Shown piece after piece: positions 1-7,925 of a stretch of DNA of 64,000 nt. The notes below the pieces were generated by a model, which was given only the letters and a program-made list of their open reading frames with translations, had not been told where the DNA came from and did no database searches. Origin of the DNA: Tenodera sinensis (Eukaryota; Arthropoda; Insecta; Mantodea; Mantidae). The DNA is taken from contig CM060967.1 of assembly GCA_030765045.1 (NCBI GenBank), forward strand, positions 126,146,912 to 126,210,911, in the 5' to 3' direction. A program made the translations under genes and the position numbers. Position 1 is the first letter of the stretch. Every line of letters starts with the position of its first letter.

Positions 1-959
1 TACTAATTCGGGGTACATTAAGTAATGGGGCATTCGGGAGTGGCGTGTTTCTGTTATGAAAAGTTAGGTGATTAATTATTATACACAAATGTAATTGCAC
101 GTTACATAATAGAAAAAATATCTTAATGATGGTGAATGTATTATATACAATGGACATATGTAATTGTTTATTACAATATTGTTTAAATAATGAAAATAAG
201 GCTAAATATTCTCTATTTTCTGCAATTTCCATACCGGGAAAAAAGAAAGGGGGCGAAAAGAAAGGGGGCAAAAAGAACAGAAAACAAATGAAATTAGTAA
301 GGGTATTGTGAAATAACTTGTAACTACATGAAGTGCATGGTATTATAACTGAACTTTCCTAAAGTACGACCAATCTATACATTTGGAATAATTTCTAAGA
401 GTGTGATTTACTCAAATAACAACCGCGTAATGTCATTAATTTTATCAGCAATGTCCTGTTTACTGTCATTTTTGCTATTTTTGATACAAAAGTCACCAAT
501 CCCTCAATTTGTTGTTGCAATAATGATCAGCTATTCTTGTAGTATTCTCAGCGGCAAAACTCGCGTATTATATATCATTTCTCGCCCTAATTCAATAAAC
601 TGCCTTCGTTATGACTTGAGGGCAACTATTGTCTCTGCACAGAGTGTACTTCAACTGATATGCCCTTCCTCGACGTCAGCAGAACGTAAACTTCATTTCT
701 GTTTCGCATAGTTTCCGATAAGCGGCATCGCTTTGCCAAATAGTAACTTTATAACTTGTTAGGGCACACTACCACACAAAATTATACAAGTGATGTGCAC
801 TTGCCACATGTTTATATTTCCAACTGGACAAATACGCTCGCACTAGCACGGAAGTAGATACGAAGGGGGCTGCATTACCGACCGCGTGCTCTCAGCAAGT
901 AGCTCCTGTCGTTCTCATACCTCTCGCGTCGGCATACTTTAGCGCGAAATAAGTAAATA
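1..959. other. Gene-free 5' stretch with a CpG-retaining part
   Basis: No gene is recognised. A short A/G-rich near-duplication of about 16 bp lies near 238-282. From about 540 to 960 CpG dinucleotides are clearly more frequent than in most of the window, for example around 860-950. This could be a promoter-proximal or unmethylated region of a neighbouring gene, or a young repeat. The short ORFs here have no recognisable motif. Confidence 0.35.
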
Positions 960-964
960 CAAAT

Positions 965-1170
965 TTTGTTTGCTAATGACACTATCGATTGCCAGGGTCA
1001 TATTAACAACGCCAGTGTGCCGGAATTTACATGCTAGTAAATCTCTGACGAGGAGCTGTCACTTTTAAGCACACTTAAAAACCATCGGTTTGGGCCCGGG
1101 TTTGAATCCGTAAACTTGAGATCAGTAGACCAGCTCCTAATTGAGACTTGCCTGACGAGGCAAATGCGAA
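965..1170 (-). repeat. tRNA-derived SINE (family G), minus strand
   Basis: Read on the minus strand, the block begins with a tRNA-like head: an A-box-like stretch (AGCTGGTCTACTG) followed about 30 nt later by a B-box-like GGATTCAAACCCGG. A body ending near ATTCCGGCACACTGGCG follows, with ATTA-rich flank after it. This organisation is typical of arthropod tRNA-derived SINEs. Boundaries are approximate because no target-site duplication was found. Confidence 0.5.
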
Positions 1171-1505
1171 TGCGGTGTACAGGTGTATTTTTTAGACGTG
1201 GTGAACGCCGAAAAGTTGCCCACTGGTTTATGGTTGAGTTCACTTTTATATTTGTAAGACCTTAGAGGTGTCAAGGTATTATCTCTACTAATTCCGCGCA
1301 GTCAACATCGCGGGAATGCATGTTTAAGTACAGTGTTCGCTTCTATTATCAGCAGTCTCTTGTTTATGAAACCGAGACGTTACCCTCCACCATCAGTTTG
1401 CATGATGTCACTTGCGCAGAACCTTTGCAAGATCATTCGCCACGTCTAAAAATACCTCTGTATGCATTTTAGCTGCCTGACCTTCCTAAAATTATTTCCA
1501 TTGTT

Positions 1506-1841
1506 GTGTTATTTATACGCCGTGGCCGAGCGGTTAGACTGTTCACCTGTCACCGAGGTTCGATCCCAGGAACCCGCATGTGGCATTCGTGATGGACAAA
1601 GTGGTGTTTGGGCGGCTTTTCTTCGTTTCCCCCACCACTCATCCACCAATAGCTCCATCATCACCTTTCCAACTATCCATTTCTCCTGCATTTCATATCA
1701 TTCTCTTCCTCACTCTCAAACCCAGTGCTGGGCTGACCAGCTGCTTCCAGATCTTCACTCTGTCCGGTCCATAGATTCGTCTGCTCCCCAAATGGCCTCT
1801 GAGGTCAAGTGTTCCATACGGAGAAGAAGTGTTGTTTATAC
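1506..1841 (+). repeat. tRNA-derived SINE (family A) with target-site duplication
   Basis: The head contains GCCGTGGCCGAGCGGTTAGA (A box, Leu/Ser-type tRNA style) and a B box GAGGTTCGATCCCAGG. The element proper is 1519-1828 (about 310 bp). It is flanked by a 13-bp duplication, GTGTTATTTATAC at 1506-1518 and GTGTTGTTTATAC at 1829-1841, with one mismatch. Related copies lie in opposite orientation at 37694-38248. The duplication and pol III boxes make retroposition by a LINE clear. The ORFs across it are incidental. Confidence 0.75.
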
Positions 1842-1936
1842 AAAAGACAATTATTATTTTTATTGTTATTCTGATGCATTATGCTAAAATATAACGTCAC
1901 ATTATTTATTATTTTTAAACTGTTAGTCAGACCAAC

Positions 1937-2192
1937 ACAGCAAACATGGCCCGCCTCAGTAGCGTGATGGTTAGTGTGTCTGCCTCACGTTCAAGAGGTC
2001 ATGAGTTCAAATCTTGCTTAGTGTAAGTTATGCGGGTAAGGTTTTTTTCCGAGGTTTTCCCTACTCTGAGAAGACGAATGTCGGGTAACTTAAAGCTCCA
2101 TGGACCTCAGGCTCATTTGAGCATCATTTCATTTCATTTCATTCATTCGTCTGATATGACAAAAAAACAAAAAAGAAAAACAGCAAACATGG
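1937..2192 (+). repeat. tRNA-derived SINE (family B) with 13-bp target-site duplication
   Basis: The element proper is 1950-2179. The head has an A-box-like TAGCGTGATGGTTAGTGTG and a B-box-like GAGTTCAAATCTTGC. The body is followed by a TTTCATTTCATTCATT stretch, a GATATGAC motif and an A-rich tail. It is flanked by perfect ACAGCAAACATGG repeats at 1937-1949 and 2180-2192. A second full copy with its own duplication is at 53877-54149. The similar 3' end of a LINE in this window (25930-25990) suggests its mobilising partner. Confidence 0.8.
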
Positions 2193-2399
2193 ACCCTCTG
2201 CCACTGTCCAGGAGTAGCTTTTAGCCAAAACCACCATAATATCTGACTGCTGAAAGTAGTACAACCCCCAAGATGAAGGTTTCAAGCACCCCTGGATAAA
2301 CCACTGTGTGTAATTTGTAAGCACAGAAGCGAGTGTGGAAGTCCAGAAAGAGAATTTGTGTAAGCTGGCGAGCCAAGACCTCCCCATTCATACAAAGTT

Positions 2400-2896
2400 A
2401 ACAACATCTGGGAGCTAATCTCCATGGTGTGTGGGTAGCCTGTCCATTTCAGATTCACTTAATGCTTTAAGTTATCTCAGAGATAAAAATTGCTTATTGG
2501 AGCTCTGGGAAACCTTTTTCCACTAAAGGCACACCACACACCAATGTTTGCATCATAAAGGTGTACTTCATGAACAATATTAGATTCTGAGTTATAAGGC
2601 CAATTTATACAGTTGACACAAATACATACATGAGTACAATTTCATTTTTAGAAAATTAACAGACAGGGAGCATGATTTTACCTTTCTTTGATAGGACTCT
2701 GCAACAGCTCATACAACCAATCTTTTGAAAAGAACAACTGAAAATATGTTTCAGGACAGAACTATTAGTAGAGATTTGTGGCCCCCTTGGTCTCCCAACC
2801 TAACCCACTGCGATTTCTATCTCTCTTAAAAGCATACTGTACAAGATAAACCCATATACCCTGGAAGAATTAAAATGAAATATCCATCAGGAAATT

Positions 2897-2897
<1 letters not shown>
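2400..2897 (+). pseudogene. Decayed mariner-like DDE transposase fragment
   Basis: Conceptual translation of about 2690-2890 gives fragments such as DSATAHTTNLL, followed by DLWPPWSPNLTHCDFYLS. These resemble the segment around the second catalytic Asp and the 'PPxSPDLxPxDFxLW' block of mariner-superfamily transposases. The third acidic residue is beyond the break. The frame holds several stops, and the similarity fades upstream of about 2600. The downstream edge is cut by the (GATA)n tail of the minus-strand CR1 element at 2899, so the LINE appears to have inserted into or beside an already dead transposon. The family call is from remembered motif shape; boundaries are approximate. Confidence 0.5.

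Positions 2898-2898
<1 letters not shown>

Positions 2899-2938
<40 letters not shown>
2899..2938. repeat. (GATA)n microsatellite, 3' tail of the CR1 element
   Basis: About ten GATA units. On the element's coding strand this is a (TATC)n tail, directly after a polyadenylation-like AATAAA motif. CR1/L2-type LINEs characteristically end in short tandem repeats instead of poly(A). Confidence 0.9.
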
Positions 2939-2979
2939 CTTTATTTCACTGCTTAGAGCATGGCCCGGTGGCAGCGCTG

Positions 2980-3090
2980 TCAATATAATATACAATTCTT
3001 TACAATATGATATACAATTCTTTACAATATAATATACAACTCCTTACAATATAATATACAATTCCTTACAACATATATACAATCCTTTCA
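2980..3090 (-). repeat. 22-bp tandem repeat in the CR1 3' UTR
   Basis: Four and a half units of a 22-bp motif (plus-strand core ATAATATACAATTCTTTAC) lie between the ORF2 stop and the tail. Units differ at one to three positions (ATATG, ACTCC, TTCCT variants), so the array is slightly diverged. Confidence 0.85.
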
Positions 3091-3103
3091 TGCACTATGG
3101 TAA

Positions 3104-5830
3104 CTATACAGGATTTCTTTTTAACCTCTCTTTGAAATTATTTACATTTGGAGGCAAAGTCTCCAGTAACTCTGCAGTCAAATTGTTCCAGTCATTAATT
3201 GTTCTATTGGTAAAGGAAAATTTACCTATATCAGTTTTCTGTTCCCTATTTCTTATTTTTTTAGAGTGATCATTCCTTCCCCTATATGATGGTGTCAACA
3301 ACCGCTTTGTTATATCTTTCCATGCAGGTTCCCCCTTATATGCTCTAAAGATTGCACATAGCCTTGCCCGTTTTCTACGTTTCTCCAATGATTCCCAGGA
3401 AGTAGCAGTGCCTGTAGGGTTTTCAAATCGCTTTCCTCTATCAACAAATTTAGCTGCTCGTTTTTGAACTCTCTCGAGTGCTTGTTCTTGACCAACCCGA
3501 TATGGATCCCAGCATGCTGCGCTATATTCTAATATTGGTCGGACTAAGGATGTATAAGCTAAATTTCGCGATTTCCCATTGCTGCGTTTTAATATTCTCA
3601 TTACAAAGTGCAATGCTTTGCAGGCTTTTCCAGTGACCGAGTTTACATGTTCCCCCCATTCCAATCTTTCATTTATTATTACACCTAGATATCTAGTGCT
3701 ACTTACCCTGGGTATTCTCTTGTTATCTAATTTATACATCACATTTTCTTCTGTTCTTGTCCTTGAAAATATAATTGTTTTACATTTACTTGGATTTATC
3801 TCCATTTGATTGGATTGCGCCCAGAGTTGAATTTTGTTTAAATCTTCTTGTAAGTTATTAACGTCACCTTCGGTCTTGATATTTCTATAGATTATACAAT
3901 CATCCGCAAATAGCCGAATTTGTGATGTTATCCCTTTCCATAAATCATTTACATATGCTAAGAAAAGCAACGGCCCGATCACGCTACCCTGGGGGACACC
4001 TGAGGTTACTTCGGTAGGGGACGATAGTCTATTTCCCACCCGCACTCTTTGGGTTCGTCCGCTCAAGAATTCCCGAATCCAAATAATCACTCTGTTGTCT
4101 ATTTGCATATTGCAAAGTTTTTCTATAAGTGGCCCATGAGGTACAAGGTCAAACGCTTTAGTAAAGTCAATAACTATTGCATGCACTTTACCACCTGCAT
4201 CGAGTGCATCAGCTACATCCTGACAAATAGCTACTAGTTGGCTCTCACAAGAGTGTCCATTCCGAAACCCATGTTGTCCTTCAAAGAGCCAGTGTGAATT
4301 ATCCCATTCTTGTCTTAAGTATTGCCCTATAAGATGCTCGACTTGTTTACTTACTACTGATGTCAAGCTAACTGGCCTATAATTTGTCGCTGTGGTTCGA
4401 TCCCCTGTTTTATAAATAGGAACGACTATAGCCTGCTTCCAATCCTGCGGTATACTTCCGTTATTTACCGTTATTTCGAATAGCCTCAGCATATATGGCA
4501 CGATTGCCTCCCCTCCAATTTTAAGAAAGTCACCCGAAATGCCGTCCGGACCGACTGATTTATATTTCCCTAATTTAAATAATCTTTTTCGAATGTCGCT
4601 TGGTTTCACGATCATAGGGGGCCCCTCCGTTCTTTTAATACTGGCATTGCTCTTTACTTGGAACACTGAAGCGAATTGCCGATTAAATACTTCCGCTTTT
4701 AACAAAGAGTCGGTAACTTGTACATTTCCATTTTTTATTCCCGGAATCTCCTCCTTATTACCCCTGCGCCTTCTCACGAATTTAAAAAACTGCTGCCAGT
4801 TATTTCTGTTAGACGAGAGAATATTTTTTAAAAATTTTTCTTCAGCGGTAATCTTCTCTAATAAAAGTTTATTTGACAAGACATGGAATTTATTTGCGTG
4901 ATAAGTATTAATTTTACGTGACCCATATGCTCTCCTAACTTGTTTCTTTAGTCGTTTTACTGTTTTGTTGTAATATTCTGGGTCAGGGTTTTTTGTGAGT
5001 GTTTTACGGGGTATAAATTTATCTGTCGCTTCCACAACGATTTTTTTAAAATTTTGCCATATTTTTTCAACCGAACTTCCAGTTTGGGACCACAAGGAAT
5101 ATCTATCTTTTAGGAATTGTTGCAGCCTTGGAATGTCTCCTTTATAATATTGGTAAATGTGTTTCTTTTCCCCTGTATGGCATTGGGCTCGAATCCCTTC
5201 TACTTTAACCACTGCGCAGTTATGGTCACTTATACCAGGAAAAACTTCACACTCTAGCACTGCTTCCTCCGGCTTCACCAGGAAAACGTCTAGAACCACC
5301 CCCTCCCTAGTTGCGGTTTTTACAGTTTGAACAAAGCCACCTTCCCAAATTAGGTCATTTACAATAGCCTGCGATTCCCCTCCCCTCACTTCACCCTCCC
5401 AGTTAACTTTTGGAAGATTTAGGTCACCCCCTATGATTACCTGCTCGCTGGCCTCACTTTCAAGAACCCGTTTTGCAAGTGATTTTAATGAGCCCAAGTC
5501 GTCACTTGGTGGCCTATATATACCAACTATCCGCCATTTATTTTTCATATAATTTCCTGAAATTTCTACTTCTAAGATTTCGTATACCTCATCCCGCCAC
5601 ACTTCTGCCGCATTGTGTATGTTTTTGACACAAATAAATATCCCACCCCCTCTACCGTTTCTATCTCTTCTTATTACCGTGAGGTTGTTTCTAAATATTT
5701 CTGCGTTTGTGATATCCGGCTGTAGCCAAGATTCGGTACCTATTACTACGTCTGGATCATATATGTCTATTAGGTTTGAGAATTCTAATTTTTTGTTTAA
5801 GATGCTTCGACAATTTACCTGCAAAATCAC
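3104..5830 (-). CDS. CR1-type ORF2: endonuclease / reverse transcriptase
   Basis: This is the replication protein of the LINE: it nicks target DNA and copies the RNA at the nick. Numbering from the GTG at 5830, endonuclease motifs are N6, E33 (TESWL), D136/N138 (GGDLNLP) and S201-D202-H203. RT motifs include ATNYRPVSLTS (481-491), QHGFRNGHS (519-527), motif A with D555 (VIDFTKAFD), GVPQGSVIGPLLF (611-623) and the active-site FADD (641-644). A YLGV block and a C-terminal tail typical of the group follow. The frame is open for all 908 codons and beyond, back to 5884, with no ATG at its start: it is contiguous and in frame with ORF1, separated only by the UGA at 5885-5887. The start is therefore uncertain; readthrough or termination-reinitiation would both fit. 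Looks intact. Confidence 0.92.
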   Translation of the reverse strand: MILQVNCRSILNKKLEFSNLIDIYDPDVVIGTESWLQPDITNAEIFRNNLTVIRRDRNGRGGGIFICVKNIHNAAEVWRDEVYEILEVEISGNYMKNKWRIVGIYRPPSDDLGSLKSLAKRVLESEASEQVIIGGDLNLPKVNWEGEVRGGESQAIVNDLIWEGGFVQTVKTATREGVVLDVFLVKPEEAVLECEVFPGISDHNCAVVKVEGIRAQCHTGEKKHIYQYYKGDIPRLQQFLKDRYSLWSQTGSSVEKIWQNFKKIVVEATDKFIPRKTLTKNPDPEYYNKTVKRLKKQVRRAYGSRKINTYHANKFHVLSNKLLLEKITAEEKFLKNILSSNRNNWQQFFKFVRRRRGNKEEIPGIKNGNVQVTDSLLKAEVFNRQFASVFQVKSNASIKRTEGPPMIVKPSDIRKRLFKLGKYKSVGPDGISGDFLKIGGEAIVPYMLRLFEITVNNGSIPQDWKQAIVVPIYKTGDRTTATNYRPVSLTSVVSKQVEHLIGQYLRQEWDNSHWLFEGQHGFRNGHSCESQLVAICQDVADALDAGGKVHAIVIDFTKAFDLVPHGPLIEKLCNMQIDNRVIIWIREFLSGRTQRVRVGNRLSSPTEVTSGVPQGSVIGPLLFLAYVNDLWKGITSQIRLFADDCIIYRNIKTEGDVNNLQEDLNKIQLWAQSNQMEINPSKCKTIIFSRTRTEENVMYKLDNKRIPRVSSTRYLGVIINERLEWGEHVNSVTGKACKALHFVMRILKRSNGKSRNLAYTSLVRPILEYSAACWDPYRVGQEQALERVQKRAAKFVDRGKRFENPTGTATSWESLEKRRKRARLCAIFRAYKGEPAWKDITKRLLTPSYRGRNDHSKKIRNREQKTDIGKFSFTNRTINDWNNLTAELLETLPPNVNNFKERLKRNPV

Positions 5831-5884
5831 TAGAGACTTACCTTTGCTATTTGATGTTTTGCCGATACTCTCGCCGTCCCACAG

Positions 5885-6964
5885 TCAGTTTCCTTCGTCC
5901 TCGCTACATCCGCCATCTCGTCCGTCGCTGACCTCGCTCCTTCTGCCACCGTTCTCGTCCCGTTCTCCGCCATTCTCGACCCGGTCACCGATATTCTCGT
6001 CACATCCGTCGCCGAAAGATGCAGCCACTCTAGTAAAGAGTGACGCCAATGTCGCCGCTCCTCTCCTATTTAGATGCACTCCGTCACGTCCTAAATCATG
6101 TTCTCCTATCCATGAGTTTGGGTCAACAAAGAGAAGTCCCAGTCGTTCTGCCACCCATTGGAAAGAGTCATTTAATCGGCCCACCTTGCGCCAATTTACG
6201 TCTCTGCGCCGTATCACACCACTTAAAATTATTTTAGCTGCGGGAAATTTACTTTTCACTGTTGTAGCCAAATCGTACATGTCTCCCATTATGTGGTCTA
6301 TGTTTCGCCTTAGGTCATTTGATCCCACATGCACAATTACTGTTTCCGGATTTGTTTGTTCCTGCTGCTCTACAACCTTCTTCATCTGCTCCGTTCGTAT
6401 TCCAGGGAAGCATTCCACATTCAATTCTGCACTGTGTTTCCCGACATGCTTTATTATTGAGTCTCCTAAGACTAAACAAGGTTTCTTTTGTGTAGGCTCG
6501 TCTTGGGTTTTTAACCTTTTAATTTCTTCTTCCAAGCGCTGTATCGTATCTTCAGCTCGTTTCAGCTTTGCGCGCAAATGTTGTACCTCATCCAGCATCT
6601 TTTTAGTTCCTTCCCTCTCTTTTACCTCCGTCGTGTGGTTTTTTTCGCACTGAATACACCTCCAACTGTCTTCAATTTGCTGCGTTTTCTTTATTTTCTG
6701 GCAGCTAAAGTGATACCAGTTCAAACAGATACTGCAGAGAAGCCCCGTCCGTAAGTTCTTTTTGCATGTCTGGCATTTCACCGCCTCTTGCACTGGTCCC
6801 GGGTTTAGTTCTATGCCACCTATCACTAGTAACACAGATAACACTAACACATAGAACTGAATAAGCCTTGGTGATTCTCCGTAGCTCTCCTGATGTAACT
6901 TTCGCCCAGTTCTACCTGTCCACGCACCGATCCTCGCCCGGTATGTCTGAAGGTCACACCCCAT
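5885..6964 (-). CDS. CR1-type ORF1: 2A-like leader, zinc finger, coiled coil, SGNH esterase
   Basis: RNA-binding/chaperone-type ORF1 of the LINE. The open frame reaches back to an ATG at 7114. I prefer the ATG at 6964 (MGCDLQTYRARIG), because codons upstream of about 7015 lie in sequence shared with another repeat. Numbered from 7114: a hydrophobic stretch (87-98) runs into GGIELNPGP (99-107), a 2A-like motif. A Cys/His cluster follows (C114, C117, C127, C130, H135, C138, C153, C156; PHD-like), then a charged coiled coil (about 172-203). An SGNH-hydrolase domain has GDS (217-219), GSND (264-267) and D344/H347 (DGVHLN). The putative catalytic Ser, Asn, Asp and His are all kept. A Gly/Glu/Asp-rich tail ends at a UGA in frame with ORF2. 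The ORF reading antisense here (5613-6653) is a shadow. Confidence 0.88.
   Translation of the reverse strand: MGCDLQTYRARIGAWTGRTGRKLHQESYGESPRLIQFYVLVLSVLLVIGGIELNPGPVQEAVKCQTCKKNLRTGLLCSICLNWYHFSCQKIKKTQQIEDSWRCIQCEKNHTTEVKEREGTKKMLDEVQHLRAKLKRAEDTIQRLEEEIKRLKTQDEPTQKKPCLVLGDSIIKHVGKHSAELNVECFPGIRTEQMKKVVEQQEQTNPETVIVHVGSNDLRRNIDHIMGDMYDLATTVKSKFPAAKIILSGVIRRRDVNWRKVGRLNDSFQWVAERLGLLFVDPNSWIGEHDLGRDGVHLNRRGAATLASLFTRVAASFGDGCDENIGDRVENGGERDENGGRRSEVSDGRDGGCSEDEGN
6794..6820 (-). other. 2A-like ribosome-skipping motif in ORF1
   Basis: The codons encode GGIELNPGP after a hydrophobic run (VLVLSVLLVI). The 2A consensus is D-[V/I]-E-x-N-P-G-P; here the Asp is Gly while I-E-x-N-P-G-P is kept. 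Such motifs are established in ORF1 of CR1-group and other non-LTR elements. Skipping would fall between G106 and P107, releasing the zinc-finger/esterase part from a short leader. Activity is uncertain because of the Asp change. Confidence 0.65.
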
Positions 6965-7017
6965 CACTAGCAGGTAGAAAACACGTCCGATCCTGACGAC
7001 TTCCCGACTCCAGCATT

Positions 7018-7135
7018 TCTCAAAATCAACTATGGCAAGTGATGGATAGTTTCCTAAAGAGGTGTCAAAAGTGTATGGAGAACAATGGTGGCCAGTTTCA
7101 GCATCCCCTTTCATAAAGTTGGTAAATAAAGCCTT
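7018..7135. repeat. Old interspersed repeat, second copy at 49855-50631
   Basis: About 110 bp match the two sides of the Tigger-like insertion at 49876-50551. Shared blocks include GGTGTCA, GTATGGAGA and TAAAGTTGGTAA/TTAAGTTGGTAA. Here the copy is uninterrupted, so it serves as an empty-site comparison. Its class is unknown. The CR1 element appears to have joined it near 7015. Confidence 0.55.
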
Positions 7136-7925
7136 TAAAGGTATAACTAGAAGTTATTTCCAGGCTGTTATGCCATAGTCTGCTGGAGTTAGAGTTTCCA
7201 GACATTTGTGGCAGTTGTTGTTTCAGTAGCACGGTCATAGTCTCCTCAGAGAAGTTTGCACAGCATCTGAAGTGTTGACTATCCGAGCCATCTGAGCTGC
7301 TGTATTTACATCCCAAGAGGCTGATTGGTCCAGATGGCTGATGGCAGGAGGGAGGGGGCGGACTTTATCCAAGGTTTTGCTTCCTTCTGATTGGTTCACT
7401 TCGATTTCTACTGTTATGTGTTATTTCTTGCCTTCAATGACAGGATACCACTTGTTGTTGAGTTTTAAAGCTTGTTCTTTCTTATTACAATTGTGGGGAA
7501 GTTTATAAATTTTAATAGCTTCACACTGAAGCTGGGCATCATAATGTGTTATGGATGACAGAACGCTCATATCCTGGAATTTAATTATATGTTCATCCTC
7601 TGCTTCAGTGGTGTGTTGGGCAACTGTGGACTTGTTTGGCTCAGGTGGTAGCTTATTTTGTGTTCGGTGAGTCTAGTGTTGATGCTGTGCTGTGTAGTTC
7701 CAATGTAAACTGAACCACAGGAATAGGAAATATGTTATACCTAGGTGATGACAAGGGCTCCCAAGGATCTTAAGCTGAACTTAGTAGATTTTTGAGTTGT
7801 TTTGTGGGCTTGAAGACAGTCTTGACACTGTATCACTGCAGTATGTGTTGGATATGGTCAGTGACATCCTGGAAGTGTGGCAGGAAATAACTTCTCCCTT
7901 TAAAGGTAGTTTTAAAAATGTTGTG
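7136..7925 (-). pseudogene. Penelope-like element relic with GIY-YIG endonuclease domain
   Basis: Minus-strand translation of about 7925-7430 shows, in order: LPHFQDVTDHIQ; KTVFKPTKQLKN; then CGSVYIGTTQHSINTRLTEH; then TVAQHTTEAEDEHIIKF and AIKIYKLPHNCNKKE with LNNKWYPVIE. This succession is the C-terminal region of Penelope-like elements: the Cys-rich linker, the YIG half of GIY-YIG, and the conserved His/Glu/Asn blocks. The upstream GIY half is damaged by stops, and at least three in-frame stops and a frame change break it. The 7136-7430 part would be its 3' UTR. No RT core of this element is seen. Dead copy. Confidence 0.72.

Larger units (their letters stand above)
2899..7015 (-). mobile_element. 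Near-complete CR1-group non-LTR retrotransposon
   Basis: Minus-strand order is: 5' end near 7015, ORF1, a single UGA, ORF2, a 3' UTR with 22-bp tandem repeats, an AATAAA about 2 nt before the tail, and a (TATC)n tail (2899-2938 on the plus strand). The domain set, PHD-like zinc finger plus coiled coil plus SGNH esterase in ORF1 and apurinic-type endonuclease plus RT in ORF2, is that of the CR1/L2 group. All key catalytic residues that can be read are present, and neither long frame is broken. The 5' boundary is inferred because 7018-7130 matches an unrelated repeat near 49855-50631. The copy may be close to full length, but how much 5' UTR is missing cannot be judged. Confidence 0.85.

Noticed and set aside
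1519..1600. Possible tRNA-Leu/Ser gene
   Set aside because: A and B boxes are present but the cloverleaf acceptor stem does not close, and the block continues into a SINE body with flanking target duplication. The same applies to the other tRNA-like heads at 15.4, 27.9, 38.2, 40.4, 46.3, 53.9 and 59.7 kb.
5613..6653. 346-codon plus-strand ORF
   Set aside because: Antisense to the CR1 ORF1/ORF2 junction; Ser/Pro/Phe-rich and without motifs, while the minus strand encodes clear domains.
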